Positions 47,927-56,877 are shown, counted from the stretch's first letter. The stretch is DNA of 64,000 nt from CALGLS01 sp965222105 (GCA_965222105.1 CBDCTQ010000083.1:1-64000), one strand, 5' to 3'. The notes: generated from the sequence alone by a model not told the origin. Program-made: numbers and translations.

Positions 47927-48772
47927 ATGAAACTAAGCCATTTCAAACATTTTTTTATCGTCGTGATGACGATTCTGATTTCCTTTACGGAAAATCAACC
48001 TCTGCACGCCTGGGAAGTCATGTCCCACTCTACTCTGGAATACTGCTGGAATTCACATTTTTCCAAAAATGAAAACAACCTGCCTAAAACGGTAGAGCGA
48101 AAACTACGAAGAGATGCCGCCCGGCTCGCCCTGCGCATGGCATCCAAAAATGAAGACCTCCGGTACCAGCCCATCCTCATACCACGTACCAATATGGAAA
48201 ACATCTATCAGGTGCTTTCGTCCATCTATCTTCAGGACAAAACCGCCCAATCCATTGCCAAATGCAACGTCCACACCTTCCCCAATCCTTCCATCGACCA
48301 CGTCGTCATTACCTTTGAAAGAGACGTAGAATGGGCCGCCCCTTTACAAGCCGGCATCAGCGAAACCGACAGCAAGGAGATCAACCACCTGCTGGAAGAA
48401 TACGATCTCATCATCGAAAAACACGTACAGTGGAACGATACCGAAGACGCCATCACCATCCGGTCGAAAGAACCACTCAACATGGCCGCCCTGGCCAATG
48501 AGTTCTACAACGTAGAGGGGGTTACCTCCATCGACCTCGGCATCCCCAACGTAGGCGGCAGCGACATCAACGTTTTCCGAAAGGAAGACCACTGGGAGGT
48601 GCAGTACGTACTCCGATTCGGTTCGTATATCAACGGCAAAGGAAAAATTCACATCTGGAAATACCACGCCCTCGACGAGGGCTCTGTCCGGTTTATCTCC
48701 GAAACCGGCGACCCCGTACCCGAATGGATGCGCTGCTACTTCGAGTGGGAGCCGCTGGTGAAAAAGGGGTGA
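47927..48772 (+). CDS. Exported protein of unknown function (281 aa)
   Basis: I choose the ATG at 47927 (MKLSHFKHFFIVVM...) over the TTG three codons earlier because it gives a normal signal peptide, with cleavage near ENQPLHA. The mature part has a helical, charged segment (ERKLRRDAARLALRMASK). Two similar beta-alpha stretches follow, each ending with a description of a measured backbone: HVVITFERDVEWA and DAITIRSKEPLNMAALANEF. I know no family; the architecture may be two small repeated alpha/beta domains. The stop codon falls inside an 11-bp tandem repeat that continues into the 3' region. The C-terminus before it (MRCYFEWEPLVKKG) is the natural end. Confidence 0.8.
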   Translation: MKLSHFKHFFIVVMTILISFTENQPLHAWEVMSHSTLEYCWNSHFSKNENNLPKTVERKLRRDAARLALRMASKNEDLRYQPILIPRTNMENIYQVLSSIYLQDKTAQSIAKCNVHTFPNPSIDHVVITFERDVEWAAPLQAGISETDSKEINHLLEEYDLIIEKHVQWNDTEDAITIRSKEPLNMAALANEFYNVEGVTSIDLGIPNVGGSDINVFRKEDHWEVQYVLRFGSYINGKGKIHIWKYHALDEGSVRFISETGDPVPEWMRCYFEWEPLVKKG

Positions 48773-48820
48773 AAAAGGGGTGAAAAAGGGGTGAAAAAGG
48801 GGTGAAAAAGGGGTGAAAAA
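48758..48820. repeat. 11-bp tandem repeat (GTGAAAAAGGG) spanning a stop codon
   Basis: Five full units start at 48758, 48769, 48780, 48791 and 48802, and a partial one at 48813. The first unit encodes the last residues of the exported protein and the second holds its TGA (48770-48772). Because a stop always follows the first unit, copy-number change would not alter the protein. Confidence 0.95.
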
Positions 48821-48891
48821 TCGCATATTCAACGATTTTATTGCTAAATTTCCACCTGAAAGAATGTCATTTGGCTTAATTTCCTTCGGAA

Positions 48892-49644
48892 GTGGAAATA
48901 GTAAAGAATATCATCAGAAAGGCACTTAAAAATTGCGGATTAGAGATCAGGAACCTCCAGGTCGGCCCTGCCGGACGTATGGATGTTCAACTCAAAAACC
49001 TCCGATCTAAAGGATTGGAATGCCACTGGATACTTGATATAGGGGCCAATAAAGCCACCTGGAGCAGGATGGCGAAAAAAATGTTTCCCTCAGCCAGGTT
49101 TTTTCTCATCGAACCCCAACGCGAAATGCAGCCCCACCTCCAGGCCTTTACCACTGATTTCCCCGATTCTACATTCATCCTTGCAGGAGCTGGCCCTACT
49201 AAAACCAAGCAAACCCTAACCATTTGGGAGGATCTGGCTGGATCGTCCTTTCTTCCAAAAGAAATCGAGGCGTTTAAAATATCGGGCAAACAACGAGAAG
49301 TCGACATGGTTACCATCGATGGCCTCATCCGAGACCAAATCATAAAAGTCCCTACCCTTATAAAATTGGACATTCAGGGCTTCGAGCTGGAGGCATTGAA
49401 AGGGGCTACATTGACCTTTGGACAAACGGAGGTCTTCCTCCTCGAAACTTCTTTCTTCTCTTTCGATGATCTGCCCAATGCCCCTGAATTTGCAGAAGTA
49501 GTGCAATTTATGGCTGAAAGAGATTATGTGGTATACGACTTTCCTGGATTCTTACGGCGGCCTTACGACGGTGCCCTCGGACAGTGTGACATCTGCTTTG
49601 TCAAGCGAACTGGCTTTTTGAGAAAATCAAATAGGTGGAAATGA
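48892..49644 (+). CDS. FkbM-family methyltransferase (250 aa)
   Basis: SAM-dependent methyltransferase of the FkbM type, a family that commonly O-methylates sugars or secondary metabolites. The SAM-binding motif I is ILDIGANKATWSRMAKK (residues ~47-63), with the acidic residue of motif II in FFLIEPQ (E74). The family's VDMVTIDGLI and LIKLDIQGFELEALKGA segments follow, and CDICFVKR ends the fold. An in-frame TAA at 48877-48879 leaves GTG at 48892 as the only plausible start (VEIVKNIIRKALKNCGLEIRN). The gene stands alone, with no glycosyltransferase neighbours, so the substrate cannot be inferred. Confidence 0.9.
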   Translation: MEIVKNIIRKALKNCGLEIRNLQVGPAGRMDVQLKNLRSKGLECHWILDIGANKATWSRMAKKMFPSARFFLIEPQREMQPHLQAFTTDFPDSTFILAGAGPTKTKQTLTIWEDLAGSSFLPKEIEAFKISGKQREVDMVTIDGLIRDQIIKVPTLIKLDIQGFELEALKGATLTFGQTEVFLLETSFFSFDDLPNAPEFAEVVQFMAERDYVVYDFPGFLRRPYDGALGQCDICFVKRTGFLRKSNRWK

Positions 49645-49752
49645 CAGTAATCTTATTTTTTGAATTGCTGAAAGTGCTGGCCTAGTTCGACTCCCACCCT
49701 TCTTGCCTACCGACAGGCACGGGCGGGACTGGTACTCCGAAATCGAAGATTC

Positions 49753-49800
49753 GACGAAGTCAATTATTGCGCCATTGACGAAGTCAATTATTGCACCATT
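49753..49800. repeat. 24-bp tandem duplication
   Basis: GACGAAGTCAATTATTGCGCCATT (49753-49776, described by its first twenty bases GACGAAGTCAATTATTGCGC) is followed at once by a second copy differing by one base (G to A). It lies in the gap before the phosphohexomutase. Confidence 0.9.
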
Positions 49801-49882
49801 TGTTTTTTGGTTTTTCAGGCAGGAAAAGTCTTTTACAAATGGTTCATTATTTCACGCCAGGAGTACCTCTAGCTTTTTTTTG

Positions 49883-49890
49883 TAAATTTG
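49883..49890 (+). promoter_or_regulatory. Bacteroidota -7 promoter element of the phosphohexomutase
   Basis: TAAATTTG matches TAnnTTTG exactly and lies 53 nt before the ATG at 49944. No clear TTTG -33 element was found at the usual distance. Confidence 0.5.
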
Positions 49891-49943
49891 CAGTTTCCCA
49901 AAACTTTTTTGCGTAAGCTTCCGAATAAAATGAAAAAACACCT

Positions 49944-51686
49944 ATGACCACCATCGATGCCTCCATTCAGGAAAAAGCCATGCACTGGCTCAACAGCCCC
50001 ATCGACAACGAAGCCAAAAACGAGATAAAACGAATGATGGCCTCCGACAACCCGGAGGAACTCACCGACGCCTTCTACAAAGACCTCGAATTCGGCACCG
50101 GCGGCATGCGGGGCATTATGGGCATTGGCTCCAACCGCATCAATGAATACACCATCGGCATGGCCACACAGGGCTTTGCCAACTACCTGCTGAAGACCTA
50201 CCCCAACCGGGTGCTCAAAGTAGCCATCGCCTACGACAGCCGCAACAACAGCAAATACTTCGGCGACATTACCGCCTCTGTATTTTCGGCCAACGGCATC
50301 CACGTTTACCTCTTCAAAGAACTCCGCCCTACGCCCGAACTATCGTTTGCCATCCGCCTGCTGGGATGCCACGGAGGAGTAGTGTTGACCGCCTCGCACA
50401 ACCCCAAAGAATACAACGGCTACAAGGCCTACTGGAGCGACGGCGGACAGGTAACCGCCCCCCACGATAAAAACATAGTAGCTGAAGTGGCCCGGATCAA
50501 AGATTTGCATGACGTAACATTCGATGCCGACGACAGTCGGATCCATCATATGGCTGCCATGATCGATCAGCCCTACCTCGAAGCCGTTGCCGGTAACGTG
50601 GTCAGCCCCGAAGTCATCGAAAGACAGCACGACTTGAAAATCGTCTTTTCCTCCATACACGGAACGGGCGAAACAATGGTGCCACCGGTACTGAAAAAAA
50701 TCGGTTTTACGCAAGTATACAGCGTCAAATCGCAAGCCACCCCCGATGGCAATTTCCCGACCGTGGTCTACCCCAACCCGGAAGAAGCAGAGGCGATGAG
50801 CCGCGCCCTCAACATGGCTAAAAACATGGATGCCGACCTGGTGATGGGCACCGACCCCGATGCTGACCGCGTGGGCATCGGCGTAAAAAACCATCGCGGC
50901 GAATGGCAATTACTCAACGGCAACCAGGCCGCCACCTGCATGATCTACTACCTGCTGAAAGCCTGGAAAGCCAAAGGCAGATTAAACGGCCAACAATACA
51001 TTTGCAAAACCATTGTGACTACCGATCTGCTCGACCGGATGGCCGATCATTTTGGCGTAGAAACCGTCAACACCCTGACCGGATTCAAGTACATCGCCTC
51101 CGTACTCAAAACCAATGAAGGTAAAAAGGAGTTCATCGGCGGCGGTGAAGAAAGCTATGGCTACCTCGTCAACGATTTTGTGCGCGATAAAGACGCGGTG
51201 ATCTCCTGCGCCATGCTCGCCGAACTGGTGGCTTACGCCAAAGACAATGGCATGAGCCTCTTCGATATGTTGATCGATATTTATCAGCAGTTCGGAATGT
51301 ACCGGGAGGCATTGCTGTCGATCAAACGAACCGGCAAAAAAGGAGCAGAGGAGATACAACAGATGATGGCCGACCTACGGGCCAACCCACCAAAAACGAT
51401 CCAGGGCAGCCCCGTAAGCAGGGTGTTGGATTATCATTCGCTGAAAGCCACCGAACTGCCTTCCGGCAACACAACCGACCTGGATTTCCCCACGTCCAAC
51501 GTCCTCCAGTTCATCACCGCCGACGGCACCAAAGTATCTGCCCGCCCAAGTGGCACCGAACCAAAAATAAAATTTTACTTTAGCGTGCAGGCACCACTCA
51601 ATGACAAAGCCTCCTTCGACAACGTATACCAACAACTGGGCGATAAAATATCGGGTATCATTGATGAGTTGAGATTGGAGGAGTAA
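49944..51686 (+). CDS. pgcA: Alpha-D-phosphohexomutase, PgcA-like phosphoglucomutase (580 aa)
   Basis: Converts glucose-1-phosphate and glucose-6-phosphate, and probably mannose phosphates too, linking glycolysis with glycogen and cell-surface sugar synthesis. The phosphoserine loop is VVLTASHNPKEYNGYK (catalytic Ser151). The metal-binding loop is DPDADRVGIG (D304, D306, D308). The sugar-binding loop is GGGEESYGY and the phosphate-binding loop RPSGTEPKIKFYF near the C-terminus. Length and the N-terminal FGTGGMRGIMGIGSNRIN motif fit PgcA/PGM2-type enzymes. The gene is followed 12 bp later by the isoaspartate methyltransferase, so they probably share a transcript. A second mutase of the same superfamily is at 54779. 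Confidence 0.93.
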   Translation: MTTIDASIQEKAMHWLNSPIDNEAKNEIKRMMASDNPEELTDAFYKDLEFGTGGMRGIMGIGSNRINEYTIGMATQGFANYLLKTYPNRVLKVAIAYDSRNNSKYFGDITASVFSANGIHVYLFKELRPTPELSFAIRLLGCHGGVVLTASHNPKEYNGYKAYWSDGGQVTAPHDKNIVAEVARIKDLHDVTFDADDSRIHHMAAMIDQPYLEAVAGNVVSPEVIERQHDLKIVFSSIHGTGETMVPPVLKKIGFTQVYSVKSQATPDGNFPTVVYPNPEEAEAMSRALNMAKNMDADLVMGTDPDADRVGIGVKNHRGEWQLLNGNQAATCMIYYLLKAWKAKGRLNGQQYICKTIVTTDLLDRMADHFGVETVNTLTGFKYIASVLKTNEGKKEFIGGGEESYGYLVNDFVRDKDAVISCAMLAELVAYAKDNGMSLFDMLIDIYQQFGMYREALLSIKRTGKKGAEEIQQMMADLRANPPKTIQGSPVSRVLDYHSLKATELPSGNTTDLDFPTSNVLQFITADGTKVSARPSGTEPKIKFYFSVQAPLNDKASFDNVYQQLGDKISGIIDELRLEE

Positions 51687-51698
51687 ACTAACCAATTA

Positions 51699-52355
51699 TT
51701 GAAAGACAGCTACCGACATAAAGGATTGCGCAAAAAACTGGTGGACGGCCTCCAAAATAAAGGCATCCGGGAGGAAGCCATTCTCCAGGCCATGATCAAC
51801 ATCCCCCGTCATTTTTTTCTCGAAAAAGCCTTTGAGGAATGGGCCTACGAAGACAAAGCCTTCCCAATCGGGTACCAACAAACCATTTCACAACCCTACA
51901 CGGTTGCTTACCAAACAACGCTTTTACAAATTCAGAAAAGAGATAAAGTACTGGAGATCGGCACGGGGTCGGGCTATCAGGCCTGTGTGTTGGCCGAAAT
52001 GGGTGCCCGGGTTTTCACCATCGAGCGACAGGAGGGTCTGTACCTCCGTACCAAGGAGTTTTTACCCAAAATAGGATATGCACACATCCGGCTCTTTTTC
52101 AAAGATGGGTACAAAGGGCTTCCTGAATTCGCTCCCTTTGAAAAAATACTGGTCACTGCCGGCGCCGAACGCATTCCGCAAGCACTGAAAAGTCAACTGG
52201 CCATTGGAGGCATCCTGGTCATTCCGGTGGGCAGCCGCAAAAGTCAACTGATGTGGCGCCTCACCCGCCTTTCGGAAACGGAGTACCGCGAAGAAGCTTT
52301 CGACCGGTTTAAATTTGTGCCATTTGTTGAAGGAACTGACCGGCTGGAGAAGTAG
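51699..52355 (+). CDS. pcm: Protein-L-isoaspartate O-methyltransferase (218 aa)
   Basis: Methylates isoaspartyl residues in aged proteins as the first step of their repair, using SAM, in the cytoplasm. The family N-terminal lid motif QTISQPYTVA is at residues 61-70 and SAM motif I is VLEIGTGSGYQA (84-95). VTAGAERIP and QLAIGGILVIPVG are the later family motifs. Length is normal. The start is TTG at 51699: an in-frame TAA overlaps the end of the preceding gene and there is no ATG between it and the conserved YRHKGLRKKLV. It is the second gene of a pair with the phosphohexomutase. Confidence 0.93.
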   Translation: MKDSYRHKGLRKKLVDGLQNKGIREEAILQAMINIPRHFFLEKAFEEWAYEDKAFPIGYQQTISQPYTVAYQTTLLQIQKRDKVLEIGTGSGYQACVLAEMGARVFTIERQEGLYLRTKEFLPKIGYAHIRLFFKDGYKGLPEFAPFEKILVTAGAERIPQALKSQLAIGGILVIPVGSRKSQLMWRLTRLSETEYREEAFDRFKFVPFVEGTDRLEK

Positions 52356-52382
52356 TTAACATTAATACTTGCATTAACCCCC

Positions 52383-52931
52383 CTAATCCACCGTACGCCC
52401 CTTGGCCTTCCTGGACTTCACCTGCACATTCCGCACCTTTTTCAAATTGACCAAAAGAGCGGCATAAGCACTATCGGAAGTAGTATAATATTTTTGATCG
52501 CCATAGCTGACCTCGCCCTTGCGGCGTTTCCAGTCGGAAGCCAGCAGCAGGTATCGGTTGCCGCGTTTGGGGTTGGGGCCAAACATGAGGTAGCGGCCCT
52601 CATCGCCTTCTTCAAAACTAATGGCAAACCGTTTTTTCTTGGGCATAAAAGCCAGCACCCCCGGCGTGCCCCGCTTGATGATGATCTCTTCTACCTTAGA
52701 GCCGCTGACGATCTTGATATCTCCACTTTCTATTTTGGAATCGCCACTGCTGACCTGTTTTCGCAAAACGATGTCTTCCGACAAATAAAACTGTATCCGT
52801 TTTAACTCTTCTTCCGACCAATTATTCTGGTCGTACAATTTCTGGGTGAAAGGAGTCAGCGAAGGGCTGCAGGAATGCAACCCCAGAGCCGCCAGCAATA
52901 TAAAAAGAGGAACAAAATTTGAAATCTTCAT
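52383..52931 (-). CDS. Lipoprotein of unknown function (182 aa)
   Basis: ATG at 52931 (MKISNFVPLFILLAALGLHSCSP) gives a lipoprotein signal with lipobox LHSC, so the mature protein is lipid-anchored. An upstream in-frame ATG at 52955 would add eight residues in front of the signal peptide and is less likely. The mature part is beta-rich and basic: VEEIIIKRGTPGVL, KKKRFAISFEEGDEGRYLMFGP and LASDWKRRKGEVSYGDQKYYT suggest a small barrel or immunoglobulin-like fold. No family is known to me. It is convergent with pcm, 27 bp away. Confidence 0.85.
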   Translation of the reverse strand: MKISNFVPLFILLAALGLHSCSPSLTPFTQKLYDQNNWSEEELKRIQFYLSEDIVLRKQVSSGDSKIESGDIKIVSGSKVEEIIIKRGTPGVLAFMPKKKRFAISFEEGDEGRYLMFGPNPKRGNRYLLLASDWKRRKGEVSYGDQKYYTTSDSAYAALLVNLKKVRNVQVKSRKAKGRTVD

Positions 52932-53209
52932 AATGGTGGTACAATGAATGAACAAATGAATAATAGTCTAAACATTTTTTTTAAAGCTATATATACAAAT
53001 ATGCCCCCGCAACGCCCAAATCAAAAGTGAATTAACGAAATTTTAACGAAAAACGCCGTCACAAAATCGAATAAAACGCTTGGCAACTATGGAGCCCTGG
53101 CGCCATTTTAAGAACACCTTTCGGTAAATACCGGATCAGATGCCTTTTCCAGCCAGCCTCCATCATTAGACCTTCTATTTTCCCAAAAGTAAATGCTAAA
53201 ATTTTTTCA

Positions 53210-53908
53210 ATGACAACAAAACTAACTACCGGCACTAAAATACTCCGTTCCGCTACCCTTCTGGCCTTGCTTTGGTTGCCACTAACCACTTCTGGGGCCG
53301 TCAAATACCTCATACCCCTCCAGGCGGAAGAACACCAGATCGGCAATAAACTGGAATGGGCCACTTCCTCCGAAATGAACAGCCATCATTTTGTAATCGA
53401 AAAATCGACCGACGGCATCGTATTCGAAAACATCGGATCGTTGGAAGCCGCCGGCATATCGGGCGAAGAAAAGGCGTATCGGTTCCTCGATGTGGGCGTC
53501 CACGACACCAAAGCATTTTACCGCCTCAAACAAACCGACCTCGACGGCATGTTTGAATATTCTCAAACCGTATTGCTCAACAAATCCCTCTCCAACCAGT
53601 TTATGGTCGTTTCCATGAGCAATACCGCTTTCCGCGACGAGTTCAATATCACCGTCGACGTGATCACCGATGCCCTGATCGACTTTAAAATACTGGACTT
53701 CGACGGCAACCTCATCAAAGTACAACGGGAAGTAGTCACCTACGGCTTGAACGACATCCGTTTCGACTTTTCTGAAGAACAGGACGGCTTCTACAAGCTC
53801 ATCGTCCAACTCAAGGAAGAGGAAGAGTCTCTGGTTATCCAAAAACTAGACCTCGAAGCCAAAAAACGGGAAAACATGGCCAACAAACGCAAGTACAAAG
53901 GCGGGTGA
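53210..53908 (+). CDS. Small secreted beta-sandwich protein, paralogue of the 54060 protein (232 aa)
   Basis: A signal peptide (TKILRSATLLALLWLPLTTSGA) is followed by a domain often seen in Bacteroidota secreted proteins just before the sorting domain. Its motifs are NKLEWATSSEMNSHHFVIEKS, DG(I)VFENIGSLEAAG and FYRLKQTDLDGMFEYS. The second half (residues ~120-210) resembles the type A sorting-domain fold (FKILDFDGNLI ... DGFYKLIVQL) but lacks its usual NP(F/V) motif. A charged tail (EAKKRENMANKRKYKGG) ends it. It may be a cell-surface or periplasmic binding protein; the sequence does not say more. The paralogue lies 151 bp downstream. Confidence 0.82.
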   Translation: MTTKLTTGTKILRSATLLALLWLPLTTSGAVKYLIPLQAEEHQIGNKLEWATSSEMNSHHFVIEKSTDGIVFENIGSLEAAGISGEEKAYRFLDVGVHDTKAFYRLKQTDLDGMFEYSQTVLLNKSLSNQFMVVSMSNTAFRDEFNITVDVITDALIDFKILDFDGNLIKVQREVVTYGLNDIRFDFSEEQDGFYKLIVQLKEEEESLVIQKLDLEAKKRENMANKRKYKGG

Positions 53909-54059
53909 TTGGATAGTACTTCGATGCCCCTCCCAATAATTTGCGAACAACCTCATCAGTCTCGGCACAGTTCTTGACTATATCTTCACATCTCCCCTTC
54001 CCCGCCAACCGGCTCGCTTTCTATTTCACAAATTTTATATTTTCATCAAAATTATAACA

Positions 54060-54695
54060 ATGTTCACACGAGCATCAATGTTTTGCATACTATCTCTCCT
54101 ATTGACAACTGGATTGCAAGCTGACTGCAGCTTTCAGCAATTCATCCAGATTGAAGAACTCTCCGTCGGCAATATGCTGAATTGGACCACCAGCATGGAA
54201 CACAAAAATGCCATGTTTATCATCGAAAGGTCAACAGATGGGATCAACTACACCAACATCGGCGCCGTAAAAGGAGCGGGCGATTCTAATAAAACCATAG
54301 CGTACACTTTTCTCGATTCGGACAAACCACTTGGCCAGCAATATTACCGCTTACGCCAAATCGATTTTAACGGCAGTTTCAAAATTTCTCCGGTAGTCGT
54401 CCACAATACCAACAAAAATGCCATCATAAAAGTATCCAATCTAAATATGGGTACCAGCACCAACACCCTCACCGTACAATACCACGCCACAACAAACGGA
54501 ATGGTAGAATACCAGTTGAGAGACGCACATAACCAGCTACTTTTCACAAATGCGACTAAGGCATTTAGTGGAAACAATAAACTTCAACTTGATCTTAGCT
54601 CGTTCGAACAAAAAGTATATTATCTGACTCTAAAAGTGGGTGGACAGCAACAAGAGGTTGCCTTTCGCAAAACAGTGCAGGCTGCCTCCCATTGA
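54060..54695 (+). CDS. Small secreted beta-sandwich protein, paralogue of the 53210 protein (211 aa)
   Basis: A signal peptide (MFTRASMFCILSLLLTTGLQA) precedes the same domain as in the upstream neighbour: GNMLNWTTSMEHKNAMFIIE, STDGINYTNIGAVKGAGDS and QQYYRLRQIDFNGSFKIS line up one to one. The second half (VEYQLRDAHNQLLFT ... VYYLTLKVGGQQQEVAFRK) again has the strand pattern of a type A sorting domain with weak motifs. Protein identity to the neighbour is low, so the duplication is old. Whether T9SS exports either protein is uncertain. Confidence 0.82.
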   Translation: MFTRASMFCILSLLLTTGLQADCSFQQFIQIEELSVGNMLNWTTSMEHKNAMFIIERSTDGINYTNIGAVKGAGDSNKTIAYTFLDSDKPLGQQYYRLRQIDFNGSFKISPVVVHNTNKNAIIKVSNLNMGTSTNTLTVQYHATTNGMVEYQLRDAHNQLLFTNATKAFSGNNKLQLDLSSFEQKVYYLTLKVGGQQQEVAFRKTVQAASH

Positions 54696-54735
54696 TTGTT
54701 TACTATTCTTCCCTCCACAGCACCAAAACATTCCC

Positions 54736-54743
54736 TACCTTTG
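54736..54743 (+). promoter_or_regulatory. Bacteroidota -7 promoter element of the GlmM-type mutase
   Basis: TACCTTTG matches TAnnTTTG exactly, 35 nt before the ATG at 54779. This predicts a leader of about 30 nt. Confidence 0.6.
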
Positions 54744-54778
54744 CGTTTTTTGACAACGCATAAAACCCTCCCACATCA

Positions 54779-56158
54779 ATGGCCCTTATCAAATCCATCT
54801 CCGGCATCCGCGGAACCATTGGCGGCACAGCCGGTGACCACCTCACCCCACAAGACATCGTAGAATGCACCGCCGCCTTCGGCCACTGGCTCCTCCAAAA
54901 GGGCAATCTTCCAAAAATCATCATCGGGCGCGATGCGCGCATCTCCGGCCCTATGGTCAGTCAGCTCGTATCTGCCACCCTCAACGGCCTGGGCATCGAT
55001 GTGGTCGACCTGGGCCTCTCCACCACTCCTACTGTCGAAATGGCCGTGCCTGCCCTGGAGGCCGGAGCAGGCATCATCATCACCGCCAGCCACAATCCAA
55101 AACATTGGAATGCCCTTAAATTCCTCAACGAAAAAGGCGAATTCATTTCCAAAGCCGATGGCGAACAACTCCTGGCCCTCCTATCAGAAGGCGCCATCCG
55201 GTACGCTCCCGTCGACCGCTTAGGCAAATACGAAACGGCCACCGGATGGATCGAAAAGCATGTAGAAACCTTGTTGGGTATGCCGGAAGTCGATGTAGAA
55301 AGCATTCGCCAAAAAAAATTCAAAGTAGTGGTCGATCCGGTCAACTCTTCCGGAGCCATCTCCGTGCCCGTATTGTTGGAGCGACTGGGCTGTGAGGTGA
55401 TCCTGATCAATGCCCAGCCCAACGGCCATTTTGCCCACAACCCCGAACCGCTACCCGAAAATCTCCGGCAGCTTTCCACAAAGGTGACCGAAGAAAATGC
55501 CGACCTGGGTATCGCCGTCGACCCCGACGTGGATAGGCTGGCCCTGATCTGTGAAGACGGAAGTCCCTTCGGAGAGGAATACACCCTGGTGGCCGTCGCC
55601 GACTTCCTCCTGAGCAAGCGACCCGGAAACACCGTTTCCAACCTTTCTTCCACCAGAGCCCTGCGCGACATTACCCAACGCCACGGAGGCCAATACCACA
55701 CCAGCGCCGTGGGAGAGGTCAACGTGGTAGCCAAAATGAAAGAGGTCAACGCCGTGATTGGCGGCGAAGGCAACGGCGGCATCATCGTACCCAACCTCCA
55801 CTACGGTCGCGACGCGCTGGCTGGTATCGCCCTCGTGCTGGCCCACCTTGCGGAAAATCAAACAACCCTCAAAGCCCTCAAAGCCAGCTACCCCCACTAC
55901 GAAATGGTGAAGGATAAAATACAACTCAGCCCCGACCTCGACCTGGATGAAGCTTTGAGACAATTGCATCGATCTTTCCAACAATACGATTGCAACACCA
56001 TTGATGGCCTGAAAGTCAATTTCGACGACCGCTGGGTGCATATGCGCAAGTCCAATACCGAGCCCATCGTACGGATATATGCAGAGGGGCCAACGCGATC
56101 GGATGCACTGGCGTTGGTGGCGCAGGTAAAAGAGGTGTTATCCGCGCTGGTGGAGTGA
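54779..56158 (+). CDS. glmM: Phosphoglucosamine mutase-type phosphohexomutase (459 aa)
   Basis: Most likely converts glucosamine-6-phosphate to glucosamine-1-phosphate for UDP-GlcNAc, and so peptidoglycan, synthesis. The N-terminal SGIRGTIGG motif matches bacterial GlmM/PMM enzymes. The catalytic serine is Ser104 in IIITASHNPKHWNALK, the metal loop is DPDVDRLAL (D248, D250, D252), the sugar loop is GGEGNGG and the phosphate loop RKSNTEPIVRIYAEG. Length is typical (440-460). A phosphomannomutase role cannot be excluded; GlmM is preferred because the longer PgcA-type enzyme upstream could cover glucose/mannose phosphates and no other GlmM candidate is in the window. A good -7 element precedes it. 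Confidence 0.88.
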   Translation: MALIKSISGIRGTIGGTAGDHLTPQDIVECTAAFGHWLLQKGNLPKIIIGRDARISGPMVSQLVSATLNGLGIDVVDLGLSTTPTVEMAVPALEAGAGIIITASHNPKHWNALKFLNEKGEFISKADGEQLLALLSEGAIRYAPVDRLGKYETATGWIEKHVETLLGMPEVDVESIRQKKFKVVVDPVNSSGAISVPVLLERLGCEVILINAQPNGHFAHNPEPLPENLRQLSTKVTEENADLGIAVDPDVDRLALICEDGSPFGEEYTLVAVADFLLSKRPGNTVSNLSSTRALRDITQRHGGQYHTSAVGEVNVVAKMKEVNAVIGGEGNGGIIVPNLHYGRDALAGIALVLAHLAENQTTLKALKASYPHYEMVKDKIQLSPDLDLDEALRQLHRSFQQYDCNTIDGLKVNFDDRWVHMRKSNTEPIVRIYAEGPTRSDALALVAQVKEVLSALVE

Positions 56159-56235
56159 GGAAGGGATGTTTCTGCTTGTATGTGCCCGGACTCCTGACCG
56201 GTGCTCCTGCGCTCCAGGATTTACGACATGAGCCA

Positions 56236-56679
56236 CTACTCCCGCAACCGCTCAAAAAACCCTTTGACCAACGCTTCACACTCCTCTCTCAAAATATCGG
56301 CCACCACTACCGTTCTGGGGTGCAACAATCCCTCTTTCACCCGCCCATAGCCCCGCTTCTCATCTCCGGCGCCATACACCAGTTTTCCCAGTTGCGACCA
56401 ATACAATGCACCGGCACACATCGCGCAGGGCTCCAGCGTAACATAAAGCGTACAATCGGGAAGATATTTATGACCCAGACTATTGCAGGCGGCAGTCAAG
56501 GCGATCATTTCGGCATGAGCCGTGGCATCGCAGAGTTGTTCGGTCTGGTTGTGGGCGCGGGCAATGATCCGGTTGTCCGACACCACCACGGCCCCTACCG
56601 GTACTTCACCCTTGTCGAATGCCTTTTGGGCTTCAGCCAGGGCTTGCTGCATAAACCATTTATCGTCGAAAAGTGTCAT
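56236..56679 (-). CDS. tadA: tRNA-specific adenosine deaminase TadA (147 aa)
   Basis: Deaminates A34 of the tRNA-Arg anticodon wobble position to inosine, so that one tRNA reads several arginine codons. The zinc site is complete: H55-A-E57 (the catalytic Glu in TAHAEM) and P84-C85-A-M-C88. The family sequence (EVPVGAVVV, YVTLEPCAMCAGAL, GAGDEKRGYGRV) is present. Length is normal. It is convergent with glmM (77 bp apart), and a -7 element lies at 56702-56709 on the minus strand, giving a leader of ~20 nt. Guanine deaminases of the same fold lack the tRNA-type pattern seen here. Confidence 0.95.
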   Translation of the reverse strand: MTLFDDKWFMQQALAEAQKAFDKGEVPVGAVVVSDNRIIARAHNQTEQLCDATAHAEMIALTAACNSLGHKYLPDCTLYVTLEPCAMCAGALYWSQLGKLVYGAGDEKRGYGRVKEGLLHPRTVVVADILREECEALVKGFFERLRE

Positions 56680-56701
56680 GTTGAAACGGGTTTTGCGAAT
56701 G

Positions 56702-56709
56702 CAAAGATA
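56702..56709 (-). promoter_or_regulatory. Bacteroidota -7 promoter element of tadA
   Basis: TATCTTTG on the minus strand matches TAnnTTTG, 22 nt before the tadA ATG. No good -33 TTTG was found. Confidence 0.5.
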
Positions 56710-56877
56710 GCTAACGGTTTTAATTTTAGCTTGAATTCAGTAGTTCCCAATTTGAAAATCAGTACCTCCTTACTTGACATCTCACACTAGATACGATAGA
56801 GGGGCATCAGCACATCAATAATTAGCAAATCAGCAAATTACCTAAAGCTAAATTGAGAAATGATGATTTTAATTAAA

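Noticed and set aside
48758..48820. Phase-variable stop codon
   Set aside because: A TGA occurs in the second 11-bp unit whatever the copy number, so the protein end would not change.
49675..49705. Sequence resembling a tRNA T-arm (TAGTTCGACTCCC)
   Set aside because: No acceptor stem, D-arm or anticodon arm can be built around it, so it is at most a chance or relic fragment.
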